In this document: one piece after another, positions 17,331 through 25,256 of the stretch
Position numbering within the stretch: position 1 is the stretch's first letter
How the letters are laid out: every line of letters begins with the position of its first letter
DNA from: JALOAT01 sp050179875
Lineage (GTDB): Bacteria; Pseudomonadota; Gammaproteobacteria; Thiohalomonadales; Thiohalomonadaceae
Direction of reading: 5' to 3'
DNA length: 43,215 bases
Assembly (NCBI GenBank): GCA_050179875.1
Contig: JBFXES010000007.1
Location: 1 to 43,215 of the forward strand
Program-made: the position numbers and the translations under genes
Notes under the pieces: generated by a model
The model's database searches: none
Seen by the model: the letters and a program-made list of their open reading frames with translations, nothing else
What the model was told of the DNA's origin: nothing

Positions 17331-17345
17331 GCAATTCACGTACCA
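17331..17345 (-). promoter_or_regulatory. Sigma-54 (-24/-12) promoter of sqr
   Basis: Read on the minus strand the sequence is TGGTACGTGAATTGC, followed by T: eleven of twelve consensus positions of TGGCACG-N4-TTGCW, with exact GG-to-GC spacing. Transcription should begin near 17319, about 35 nt before the sqr ATG. I found no TGACA/TGTCA palindrome upstream, so the activator site here is not identified. Confidence 0.7.
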
Positions 17346-17485
17346 CCGGCCCTGGAGGGCAACACGCCGCCCGCTGCGCGGTCCAAGCCTTGACGGGAGC
17401 CCTCCCCCCGCGCAGCTTCCGCCGAAGCCCGCGCCCGCCGAAGCCGATGCTAAACTACGCCGCTTTGCCACCTTCCAGCCCCTCC

Positions 17486-20400
17486 ATGGAGAACTACACC
17501 TCGCCCCTGCACCCGCGCTTCGCCACCCGCACTGGCGAGCGCCGCACCTGGGGACGCCTGTACGGCAGCAGCCTGGGCCTGGCGCTCACCGCCGCGGCGG
17601 ACGCCTATCACGGCCTGCTGCTCGTCGTCACCGCCGACACGCCCACGGCGGCGCGCCTGGAAGATGAGCTCCGCTTTTTCGTCGGTCATCGCGACGACCT
17701 GCCCGTGCTGCACTTCCCCGACTGGGAAACGCTGCCGTACGACATGTTTTCCCCGCACCAGGACATCGTCTCCGAGCGCATCGCCACCCTCTACCGCCTG
17801 CCGACCCTCACCCGCGGCATCCTGGTGCTGCCGGTGGCCACGCTCATGCAGCGCCTCGCGCCGCGCGAATACATCGAAGGCAGCAGCCTGGTGCTGGACC
17901 TGGGCCAGCGCCTCGATTTGGAGGCCATGCGCACCCGGCTGGAGCGCAGCGGTTACCAGTACGTCTCGCAGGTGATGGAGCATGGTGAATTCACCGTGCG
18001 CGGCAGCCTCATCGATCTGTTTCCCATGGGCGCGGCCCTGCCCTATCGCATCGAGCTGTTCGACGAAGAGGTGGAAAGCATCCGCACCTTCGACCCGGAG
18101 AGCCAGCGCTCCCTGGAGAAGGTGGAGCGCGTGCGGCTGCTGCCGGCGCGCGAGTTCCCCCTGCACGACGAGGCCATCCGGCACTTCCGCCAGGCCTATC
18201 GCGAGGCCTTCGAAGGGGATCCCAAGGCCAGCGTCATCTACCGCGACGTCAGCAACGGCCTCGCGCCGCCCGGCATCGAGTACTACATCCCGCTGTTCTT
18301 CGAACACACCCACACCCTGGTGGACTACCTGCCGGAGAACACCCTGCTGTTCACCACCGAGGGGGTGAACGATGCCGTGGAGGGCTTCTGGCGCGAGGCC
18401 GGCGAACGCTTCGAACTGGGCCGCCTGGACCCCTCGCGGCCCCTGCTTCCGCCCCGGCGCGTGTTCCTGGAGGTGAACGAGGCCTTCGGCTGCCTCAAGC
18501 GCTTCCCGCGCACCGACATGCAGCGCTTCGAGCTGCCCGCGGCCCCGGAGGTCATCAACTTCGCCACCGAGGCGCCGCCGCGCCTCACCCTGGACGCGCG
18601 TGCGGAACGCCCCTCTGCCGCGCTGCGCGCCTTCGTGGACGATTTCGGCGGGCGCATCCTGTTCGCCGCCGAGTCACCGGGCCGCCGCGAAGCCCTGCTG
18701 GAGATCCTGCGCGGGGCGGACATCCACCCCGCACCGTGCGACGACTTCGCGGGATTCCTGCATGGCGACACGCGCATCGGCCTGGTGGTCGCGCCGCTGG
18801 AGAACGGGCTGGTCGCCACGGAGCCGCACCTCGCGGTCATCGCGGAGACCCAGTTGTACGGCGAGCAGGTCATGCAGCGCCGCCGGCGCCAGAAGGCCCG
18901 TGTGCGCGATGCGGACGCGGTGGTGCGCAGCCTGGCCGAGTTGCAGATCGGCAGCCCGGTGGTGCACGAGGACCACGGCGTGGGCCGCTATCTCGGCCTG
19001 CAAAAGCTGCACGTGGGCGACATCGAGGCGGAGTTCCTCACCCTCGAATACGCCGACGGCGACAAGCTGTACGTACCGGTCGCTTCGCTGCACCTCATCA
19101 GCCGCTACACGGGCGCGGCGCCCGAGAGCACGCCGCTGCACAAGCTGGGTTCGGGGCAATGGGAACGTGCCAAACGCCGTGCCAGCGAACGCGTGCGCGA
19201 CGTGGCCGCGGAACTGCTCGACCTGTACGCACGCCGTGCGGCGCGCCAGGGCTTTTCCTACGCCATCGACCGCGCTGCCTACGCCGCGTTCGCGGCCACT
19301 TTCCCGTTCGAAACCACGCCCGATCAGCAGGATGCCATCGATGCCGTGCTGAACGACATGGCCTCGAACAATCCCATGGACCGCCTGGTGTGCGGCGACG
19401 TGGGTTTCGGCAAGACGGAAGTGGCGCTGCGCGCCACCGCCGTGGCCGTCTTCGCCGGCAAGCAGGTGGCCGTGCTGGTGCCCACCACCCTGCTCGCCCA
19501 GCAGCACTTCGAGAACTTCCGCGATCGTTTCGCCGACTGGCCGGTGCGCATCGAGAACCTCTCGCGTTTTCGTACCAAGAAGGAACAGGACCAGGTGCTG
19601 AAGGGCCTGGAGGCAGGCACCGCGGATGTGGTCATCGGCACCCACAAGCTGCTCCAGCCGGATGTGAAGTACAAGCGCCTCGGCCTCGTGATCATCGACG
19701 AGGAGCACCGCTTCGGTGTGCGCCAGAAGGATCGCTTCAAGGCGCTGCGCGCCGAAGTGGACGTGCTCACCCTCACCGCCACGCCCATCCCGCGCACCCT
19801 CAACATGGCCATCTCGGGCCTGCGCGACCTCTCCGTGATCGCCACGCCGCCCGCGCGCCGCGTGGCGGTGAAGACCTTCGTGAGCGAGTGGAATCCCGGC
19901 CTCATCCGCGAGGCCTGCCTGCGCGAGATCAAGCGCGGCGGGCAGATCTATTTCCTGCACAACGACGTGGACACCATCGAGAAGATGGCGCGCGACATCG
20001 GCGAGCTGGTCCCCGAGGCCACGGTGCGCGTCGCCCACGGCCAGATGCGCGAACGCGACCTCGAGCGGGTGATGACCGATTTCTACCACCAGCGCTTCAA
20101 CCTGCTGGTGTGCACCACCATCATCGAAACCGGCATCGACATCCCTTCGGCGAACACCATCATCATCCACCGCGCCGATCGCTTCGGCCTCGCCCAGCTC
20201 TACCAGTTGCGCGGCCGCGTGGGCCGTTCCCACCATCGTGCCTACGCCTATCTGGTGATCCCGCCGCGCAACCTCATGACGCAGGATGCGCTCCGGCGCC
20301 TGGAGGCCATCGAGTCCATCGAGGAACTTGGCACCGGCTTCACCCTCGCCACCCACGATCTGGAGATCCGCGGCGCCGGCGAGTTGCTGGGTGAGGAACA

Positions 20401-20944
20401 GAGCGGCCAGATGCAGGAGATCGGCTACACACTGTACGTGGAGTTGCTCGAACGCGCCGTGCAGGCGCTCAAGGAAGGCCGTGAGCCTCACCTCGACAAG
20501 CCGCTCAGTCACGGCACCGAGATCGACCTGCAGGCGCCCGCGCTCATCCCGGACGACTACCTGCCCGACGTGCATGCACGCCTGACCATGTACAAGCGCA
20601 TCGCCAGCGCCCGGAGCGAGGACGAACTGCGGGAACTGCAAGTGGAGATGATCGATCGCTTCGGGCTGCTGCCGGAACAGACCAAGAACCTGTTCCGCAT
20701 CACCGAACTCAAGCTGCGCGCCTCACCGCTCGGCATTCGCAAGATCGAACTGGGCAAGCTGGGCGGCCGCTTCATCTTCGAGGAAAAGCCGAACGTCGAC
20801 CCCATGAAGATCATCCGGCTCATCCAGACGAAGCCGAAGATCTACAAACTGGACGGACAGGAACGGCTGCGGGTCACGCGCGAACTGCCGGATTTCAGCA
20901 AGCGCGTGGAGGCCGTCGAAGAGCTTCTTTCCGCGCTCTCGTAA
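17486..20944 (+). CDS. mfd: Transcription-repair coupling factor
   Basis: This 1152-residue ATP-dependent translocase removes RNA polymerase stalled at DNA lesions and recruits UvrA. An N-terminal UvrB-homology region (about 15-340) is followed by the RNA-polymerase-interacting domain (about 480-550; SPVVHEDHGVGRYLGL), the RecG-like helicase core with Walker A GDVGFGKTE near 637 and DEEH near 737, the TRCF motifs and a C-terminal UvrA-binding-masking domain. Length equals the family norm. I choose the ATG at 17486 (MENYTSPLHP), where similarity begins; an ATG at 17447 and longer extensions include the sqr/mfd intergenic sequence. It is divergent from sqr. Confidence 0.96.
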   Translation: MENYTSPLHPRFATRTGERRTWGRLYGSSLGLALTAAADAYHGLLLVVTADTPTAARLEDELRFFVGHRDDLPVLHFPDWETLPYDMFSPHQDIVSERIATLYRLPTLTRGILVLPVATLMQRLAPREYIEGSSLVLDLGQRLDLEAMRTRLERSGYQYVSQVMEHGEFTVRGSLIDLFPMGAALPYRIELFDEEVESIRTFDPESQRSLEKVERVRLLPAREFPLHDEAIRHFRQAYREAFEGDPKASVIYRDVSNGLAPPGIEYYIPLFFEHTHTLVDYLPENTLLFTTEGVNDAVEGFWREAGERFELGRLDPSRPLLPPRRVFLEVNEAFGCLKRFPRTDMQRFELPAAPEVINFATEAPPRLTLDARAERPSAALRAFVDDFGGRILFAAESPGRREALLEILRGADIHPAPCDDFAGFLHGDTRIGLVVAPLENGLVATEPHLAVIAETQLYGEQVMQRRRRQKARVRDADAVVRSLAELQIGSPVVHEDHGVGRYLGLQKLHVGDIEAEFLTLEYADGDKLYVPVASLHLISRYTGAAPESTPLHKLGSGQWERAKRRASERVRDVAAELLDLYARRAARQGFSYAIDRAAYAAFAATFPFETTPDQQDAIDAVLNDMASNNPMDRLVCGDVGFGKTEVALRATAVAVFAGKQVAVLVPTTLLAQQHFENFRDRFADWPVRIENLSRFRTKKEQDQVLKGLEAGTADVVIGTHKLLQPDVKYKRLGLVIIDEEHRFGVRQKDRFKALRAEVDVLTLTATPIPRTLNMAISGLRDLSVIATPPARRVAVKTFVSEWNPGLIREACLREIKRGGQIYFLHNDVDTIEKMARDIGELVPEATVRVAHGQMRERDLERVMTDFYHQRFNLLVCTTIIETGIDIPSANTIIIHRADRFGLAQLYQLRGRVGRSHHRAYAYLVIPPRNLMTQDALRRLEAIESIEELGTGFTLATHDLEIRGAGELLGEEQSGQMQEIGYTLYVELLERAVQALKEGREPHLDKPLSHGTEIDLQAPALIPDDYLPDVHARLTMYKRIASARSEDELRELQVEMIDRFGLLPEQTKNLFRITELKLRASPLGIRKIELGKLGGRFIFEEKPNVDPMKIIRLIQTKPKIYKLDGQERLRVTRELPDFSKRVEAVEELLSALS

Positions 20945-20973
20945 TCTGCGCGAGCACACGGAGTCCGGCACCC

Positions 20974-21447
20974 GTAGGTCACGTTGGCGCGCAGCGCCTA
21001 CGTGACACAGCGCGGTCCGGAATGTCACGTAGCTTCGTGACCTACGGTTCCCTCGATTCCGTCGTAGGTCACGTTGGCGCGCAGCGCCTACGTGACACGG
21101 CACGGTCCGGAATGTCACGTAGCTTCGCAACGTGACCTACGGTTCCCTCGATTCCGTCGTAGGTCACGTTGGCGCGCAGCGCCTACGTGACACAGCGCGG
21201 TCCGAAGTGTCACGTAGCTTCGCAACGTGACCTACGGTTCCCTCAATTCTGTCGTAGGTCACGTTGGCGCGCAGCGCCTACGTGACACGGCACGGTCCGG
21301 AATGTCACGTAGCTTCGTGACCTACGGTTCCCTCAATTCCGTCGTAGGTCACGTTGGCGCGCAGCGCCTACGTGACACAGCGCGGTCCGAAGTGTCACGT
21401 AGCTTCGTAACGTGACCTACGAACGACGCAGGTCACGCTGGCGCGCC
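20974..21447. repeat. Tandem array of five 90/95-bp palindromic units
   Basis: Units start at 20974, 21064, 21159, 21254 and 21344, and a broken sixth begins near 21429. Each unit has a left arm GTAGGTCACGTTGGCGCGCA continuing to CCTACGTGACA, a 15-nt centre, and a right arm TGTCACGTAGCTTCG continuing to CGTGACCTAC. The right arm is the reverse complement of a variant left arm. Unit length differs by a five-base insertion (CAACG). The linker is CGGTTCCCTCRATTCYGTC. Single copies occur at 27675, 36842, 36967 and 39666. No gene is supported here. Confidence 0.85.
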
Positions 21448-21490
21448 ATGAACTGCCGGGAGCGGGAAAACAGGGGACGAGGGGGAGAAC

Positions 21491-21518
21491 GGACGTGGCC
21501 GCGGGCGCGGCCACGTCC
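21491..21518 (-). terminator. Hairpin downstream of the RRM gene
   Basis: A perfect 12-bp stem, GGACGTGGCCGC / GCGGCCACGTCC, with a GGGC centre lies eight bases past the stop of the RRM gene. No clear T-run follows on the minus strand, so termination is likely but not certain. Confidence 0.5.
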
Positions 21519-21525
21519 GCAGGGA

Positions 21526-21801
21526 TCAACGACGGGGCTGGCTTGCGCGGGGGGCGGGCTTGCGCTCCTGCGCTTCGTTTACTCGCAGGTTGCGCCCACC
21601 GAAGTTGGTGTTGTCGAGGGCGCGGATCGCGGCATCAGCACCGCTGGCATCCATCTCCACGAAGCCGAAACCGCGGGGGCGGCCGGTTTCGCGATCAGTC
21701 ACCAACTTGACGGACTGCACGTTGCCGTGCTGCGCGAACAGGTTTCGAACGTCGTCCGCAGACGCACTGAACGGCAGATTGCCTACATAAATGGTCTTCA
21801 T
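21526..21801 (-). CDS. Single-RRM RNA-binding protein
   Basis: This 91-residue protein is almost entirely one RNA recognition motif. RNP2 is IYVGNL (residues 3-8) and RNP1 is RGFGFVEM (about 44-51). A short basic Pro/Arg/Lys tail follows the domain. Bacterial single-RRM proteins of this type bind RNA, and in cyanobacteria several are cold-induced; a role in RNA structure or stability is likely here. I use the ATG at 21801 because GGGAG lies nine bases upstream; a TTG six bases earlier would be too close to that site. It stands alone, with a leader of about 140 nt if the promoter at 21951-21979 is right. Confidence 0.9.
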   Translation of the reverse strand: MKTIYVGNLPFSASADDVRNLFAQHGNVQSVKLVTDRETGRPRGFGFVEMDASGADAAIRALDNTNFGGRNLRVNEAQERKPAPRASQPRR

Positions 21802-21950
21802 GCTCAAAAACTCCCGGAACTATGTTGCGCGCGTCTTCTGACGCCGCCGCCCCCCGCGGGGGCACTCATCGGGTGAAGCTCAGCGCCGTCACCCCCAACC
21901 CGTACTGAATAGAGCGCTGGAAAGAGCCCCCCTATGCCCGTACACGGGGA

Positions 21951-21979
21951 AGCATCAACGAGGCCCGTAACCTTGTCAA
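21951..21979 (-). promoter_or_regulatory. Candidate promoter of the RRM gene
   Basis: On the minus strand there is a perfect -35 TTGACA (21979-21974) and, 17 bp on, a weak -10 GATGCT (21956-21951). The implied leader is about 140 nt and contains a CCCCCGCGGGGG hairpin (near 21850), which may affect translation. Confidence 0.35.
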
Positions 21980-22059
21980 TATGGCCAGCGGGCAGGCGTT
22001 CAGGCACTCGCGGCGGGGAAAGGTGTTAATATTCGCCGTCGTTCCTTCCCGGTCCAGCT

Positions 22060-22686
22060 ATGTCCCAAGCCATGCTCCGAAGCCTGTTCCTGGCCGCCGG
22101 CCTGCTCCTTGCCCTGCCCCTTCCCGCCGCCGAAAAGCCGCCCATGTATGACGTGGAAGTGCTTGTATTCTCACGGCCTTCGGCCGATATCGGGGGTGAG
22201 CGGTGGCCCGATCGCTCGGAGCTTTCGCTGCGCGAGGAAAACGAGGAGGCCCGCACGCTGGGCGCCCCTTCCACCGCCGGCGAGCCGTTCCGGCGCCTGC
22301 CCGCGGAGGCGCTGCAACTGAAGCAGGAATACGAGCGCCTGGTGACTGCGGCCGACGTGGAGCCCATTCTGCACCTCGGCTGGGTACAGCCCGGGCTCGC
22401 CCGCAACCAGTCGGTGCCGGTGCGCATCGAGGGGAAGAGCGAAACGGCGGGAAGCGTGGACGGCACGCTGCGGGTCATCCTGTCCCGTTACCTGCACGTG
22501 GAAGCCGACCTGCGCTATCGCCGCGCGGAGGACGTTGCCGCGGACAGCGAAAGCGACATCTTCCAGGCGCCGCAACCGTTGTTCCGGCTGAAAGAATCAC
22601 GCCGCATGCGCAGCAAGGAAGTGCATTACCTGGATCACCCGCTGTTCGGGGCGGTGGTCCTCATCACCCCACGCGAGGCGCCGTAG
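22060..22686 (+). CDS. csiV: CsiV family envelope protein
   Basis: This 208-residue protein starts with a Sec signal (MSQAMLRSLFLAAGLLLALPLPAA). It matches the CsiV family: MYDVEVLVFSRP near the N terminus of the mature form and FRLKESRRMRSKEVHYLDHPLFGAVVLITP at the C terminus. CsiV in Vibrio is a periplasmic protein needed for growth with D-amino acids, and family members are routinely found next to mfd, as here. The core mature length and the block order fit. A TAATATT just upstream (22027-22033) may be its -10. It converges on mtiP across a symmetric hairpin. Confidence 0.82.
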   Translation: MSQAMLRSLFLAAGLLLALPLPAAEKPPMYDVEVLVFSRPSADIGGERWPDRSELSLREENEEARTLGAPSTAGEPFRRLPAEALQLKQEYERLVTAADVEPILHLGWVQPGLARNQSVPVRIEGKSETAGSVDGTLRVILSRYLHVEADLRYRRAEDVAADSESDIFQAPQPLFRLKESRRMRSKEVHYLDHPLFGAVVLITPREAP

Positions 22687-22726
22687 GCGCATCCGTTCCG
22701 CCGACTCCGCACGGTGTTTGAGCCGG

Positions 22727-22760
22727 CATGTAATCGCCCACGGGCGTGGGCGACTACATG
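22727..22760. terminator. Bidirectional hairpin between converging csiV and mtiP
   Basis: The 16-bp arms CATGTAATCGCCCACG / CGTGGGCGACTACATG (one mismatch) flank GG. It lies in the 81-bp gap between converging genes and could stop transcription from both sides, although flanking T-runs are poor. It may also be a dispersed palindromic repeat. Confidence 0.5.
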
Positions 22761-22767
22761 GATGCTC

Positions 22768-23514
22768 TCAGCCGCGCAACGCCGGCAGCACGAATTCCAG
22801 CAGCGTCTTCACCTGGTTCATGCCGGAAATGAGGTTCTGCTCGATCTCCTCCATGGTGATCTCGCCGGGACCGCGGCCTGCGGCCATGTTGGCTATCACC
22901 GCGCAGCAGGCGTAGCACAGGTTCAGTTCGCGGGCGAGGGCCGCTTCGGGCATGCCGGTCATGCCGACCAGGTGGCAGCCGTCACGCTCCATGCGGTTGA
23001 TCTCGGCGGAGGTTTCCAGCCGTGGGCCCTGGGTGGCGCCGTAGGTGCCCTCGTCTACCGCGTCGAGTCGCGCTTCGCGGGCGCCGCGGATCAACATCTG
23101 TCGCAGTTCCTCGCAGTAGGGATGGGTGAAGTCCACGTGGGTGACGTGGGCGAGCCCTTCCTCGAAATACGTGTTCACGCGGTTCCAGGTGTAGTCGATG
23201 ATCTGGTTGGGGAACACCAGGCGGCCCGGAAGCATGTCGGCACGGATGCCGCCTACCGCGTTCACCGCGATGACCTTGTCCGCGCCCGCTTCCTTCAGCG
23301 CCCAGATGTTGGCGCGGTAGTTCACCTTGTGGGGCGGGATGGTGTGGCCGGAACCGTGGCGCGGCAGGAATACCACGTCGGTGCCGGAAAAGCGGCCGTG
23401 GACCAGCGGGCCCGAGGGCTCACCGTAGGGGGTGTGCATCACTTCCCGGTTGGTGATTTCCAGTCCCGTGAGGGAGGTGAGTCCGGTACCGCCGATGATC
23501 GCGAGCTTGGCCAC
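22768..23514 (-). CDS. mtiP: S-methyl-5'-thioinosine phosphorylase
   Basis: This 248-residue purine nucleoside phosphorylase-family enzyme has the MTAP/MTIP layout: IIGGTGL at the N terminus (phosphate site), LPRHGSGHTIPPHKVNYRAN, and MTGMPEAALARELNLCYA. The base-recognition site has Asn209 (VIANMAAG) where adenine-specific MTA phosphorylase has Asp, with no second Asp nearby. That favours a 6-oxopurine, so methylthioinosine, as in Pseudomonas aeruginosa MTIP, rather than methylthioadenosine. The products would be hypoxanthine and methylthioribose 1-phosphate. The upstream neighbour, hypoxanthine phosphoribosyltransferase, would reuse the hypoxanthine, which supports the call. It is the last gene of the minus-strand operon. 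Confidence 0.85.
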   Translation of the reverse strand: MAKLAIIGGTGLTSLTGLEITNREVMHTPYGEPSGPLVHGRFSGTDVVFLPRHGSGHTIPPHKVNYRANIWALKEAGADKVIAVNAVGGIRADMLPGRLVFPNQIIDYTWNRVNTYFEEGLAHVTHVDFTHPYCEELRQMLIRGAREARLDAVDEGTYGATQGPRLETSAEINRMERDGCHLVGMTGMPEAALARELNLCYACCAVIANMAAGRGPGEITMEEIEQNLISGMNQVKTLLEFVLPALRG

Positions 23515-23534
23515 GCGTTTTCCTTTCCAAACGT

Positions 23535-24086
23535 TCAGTCTTCTTTAACGGCGTAGATGCCCGGGGCATTTCGCCAATAACCCTTGTAGTCCATGCCGAA
23601 GCCGAACACATAACGGTCGTCCACTTCGAGGCCCACGAAGTCGGCCTTGAGGCCGTTCTTGCGGTCGTGACGCTTTTCCACCAGCACGGCCGAGAGCACC
23701 TCGGTGGCGCCTTCGGCGCGGCAGTGCTCGATGATGGCCTTGAGCGTGGGCCCCTCGTCCAGGATGTCGTCGATGATGAGCACGCTGCGCCCCGTCATGG
23801 ACGTGCGCGGGTGGGCGATCCAGAACAGTTCCCCCCCGGCGGTGGCGCCCGCATAGCGCGTGGCGTGGACGTAATCCAGTTCGAGCGGGAAATCCAGCAT
23901 GGGCAGCAAACAGCCGGCCGGCACCAGGGCGCCCGTGAGCACCACCAGCACCAGCGGATTGCTGTCCGCGAGCCGTTCGCCTATCTCGCGGGCCATGCGC
24001 GCAAGCGCCTCGTTCACCTGCGCCTCGGTGGCCAGGCAGTCCGCGGAACGGTAGACGGCGAGCGCGTGTTCGGGGGTGATGGGCAT
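23535..24086 (-). CDS. hpt: Hypoxanthine-guanine phosphoribosyltransferase
   Basis: This 183-residue type I phosphoribosyltransferase converts hypoxanthine or guanine with PRPP to IMP or GMP. The PRPP-binding motif is VLIIDDILDEGPTLKA (about residues 104-119). The C-terminal VEKRHDRKNGLKADFVGLEV and FGFGMDYKGYWRN stretches match the proteobacterial HGPRT subfamily that lies beside mtiP. I use the ATG at 24086 because AGAGG lies nine bases upstream; an earlier ATG at 24116 has no ribosome site. It lies 20 bp upstream of mtiP, so the two are probably co-translated and metabolically linked through hypoxanthine. Confidence 0.92.
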   Translation of the reverse strand: MPITPEHALAVYRSADCLATEAQVNEALARMAREIGERLADSNPLVLVVLTGALVPAGCLLPMLDFPLELDYVHATRYAGATAGGELFWIAHPRTSMTGRSVLIIDDILDEGPTLKAIIEHCRAEGATEVLSAVLVEKRHDRKNGLKADFVGLEVDDRYVFGFGMDYKGYWRNAPGIYAVKED

Positions 24087-24190
24087 AGGTGCACCCTCTT
24101 CGAAAAGTGCGCGCATGATACCGCATTCGACCGCGCGCGGCAGGCGCGGCGCAGGGCCTTACGACAGGGCGGTTGCACGCCGGCGGGCGC

Positions 24191-25240
24191 TCAGGCCAGA
24201 TGCAGTTCCTGGGTGGGATCGTCCGCCAGGCGAGCGATGGCCTCGCGGGCCTCGTACCAGTGGTGATCGCTGTGCAGTTCCTCCGGCGTGATGCCGTGGC
24301 GGCCGTGCATGCGGGCCATGCGCGCGTGGGCCACGGGGTCGTTGCCGGGCCGCAGGCCCTCCACCACTTGCGCCGCCCCTTGCGGGCAGTTGCACACCAG
24401 CACCATGTCGCAGCCCGCCGCCATGGCGGCCCCGGCGCGGTCCACGTAGTCGCCGGCCACGCTGGCGCCTTCCATGCTCAGGTCGTCGCTGAAAACGAGC
24501 CCCTGGAAACCCAGGCGCCGGCGCAGCACCTCCTGCAGCCAGAAGGCAGAGAAACCGGCCGGCTGCGCGTCGGCGTGGGGATAGATGACGTGCGCCGGCA
24601 TGACGGCGGCGAGCCCGCCGGCGAACAGGCGCCGGAAAGGCAGCACGTCCTCCTCCAGGATGACCGACAGCTCGCGTTCGTCCACGGGGATCGCCACGTG
24701 CGAATCGGCCGCCACGCCGCCGTGGCCGGGAAAGTGCTTGCCCGTGGCGGCCATGCCCGCCTTGCGCATGCCCTGCACGTAGGCGCCGGCCAGATCGGCC
24801 ACCGCTTCCGGGTTACTGTGAAAGGCGCGGTCGCCGATAACCGTGCTGATGCCGCGGTCCAGATCCAGCACCGGCGCGAAACTGAAATCCACGCCCACCG
24901 CGCGCAGTTCGCTGGCCATCACCCAGCCCGCGGCCTCGGCCAGCAGCCGCGCCCGGCGCGGATTGCGGTCGTACACCTGGCCGAACACCCGCGCCGGCGG
25001 CAGGCGCGTGAAACCGCTGCGAAAGCGCTGTACGCGCCCGCCCTCGTGATCCACGCACACCAGCAGGCGCGGTTCGCGCACGGCGTGGATCTGCTGCACG
25101 AGCTCCGCGATCTGCGCGGCCGACTCGAAGTTGCGCGTGAACAGGATGACGCCGCCCACGTTGGGGTGCCGGAGCAGTTCGCGCTCGTCGTCCATCAGCG
25201 CCGTGCCGCGCAGATCCACCATCACGGGTCCGAGAGACAT
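24191..25240 (-). CDS. nagZ: Beta-N-acetylhexosaminidase (cytoplasmic murein recycling)
   Basis: This 349-residue glycoside hydrolase family 3 enzyme removes N-acetylglucosamine from anhydro-muropeptides taken back into the cytoplasm. The family signature is KHFPGHG (about 168) with the flexible catalytic loop next to it, and the nucleophile Asp lies in FSDDLSMEGA near residue 250. There is no signal peptide, as expected. The start at 25240 (MSLGPVMVDLRG) has AGGAAG upstream and lies 16 bp after the YkuD gene. Its partner gene upstream probably trims peptides in the same recycling pathway. In many bacteria NagZ products also control AmpC induction; no ampC is in this window. Confidence 0.94.
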   Translation of the reverse strand: MSLGPVMVDLRGTALMDDERELLRHPNVGGVILFTRNFESAAQIAELVQQIHAVREPRLLVCVDHEGGRVQRFRSGFTRLPPARVFGQVYDRNPRRARLLAEAAGWVMASELRAVGVDFSFAPVLDLDRGISTVIGDRAFHSNPEAVADLAGAYVQGMRKAGMAATGKHFPGHGGVAADSHVAIPVDERELSVILEEDVLPFRRLFAGGLAAVMPAHVIYPHADAQPAGFSAFWLQEVLRRRLGFQGLVFSDDLSMEGASVAGDYVDRAGAAMAAGCDMVLVCNCPQGAAQVVEGLRPGNDPVAHARMARMHGRHGITPEELHSDHHWYEAREAIARLADDPTQELHLA

Positions 25241-25256
25241 CCGTTCTTCCTTTCGT

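Noticed and set aside
12310..17345. Persulfide dioxygenase or sox genes in the sulfur locus
   Set aside because: No metallo-beta-lactamase-fold or Sox-type protein is encoded in the window; such functions must be elsewhere if present.
20974..21415. Short plus-strand frames through the array (SFVTYGSLNS-like repeats)
   Set aside because: They are translations of the repeat DNA, broken by the five-base indel, and have no start signals.
20974..21447. Array first considered as a CRISPR locus
   Set aside because: Units of 90/95 bp are repeated whole, including the linkers; there are no unique spacers and no cas genes.
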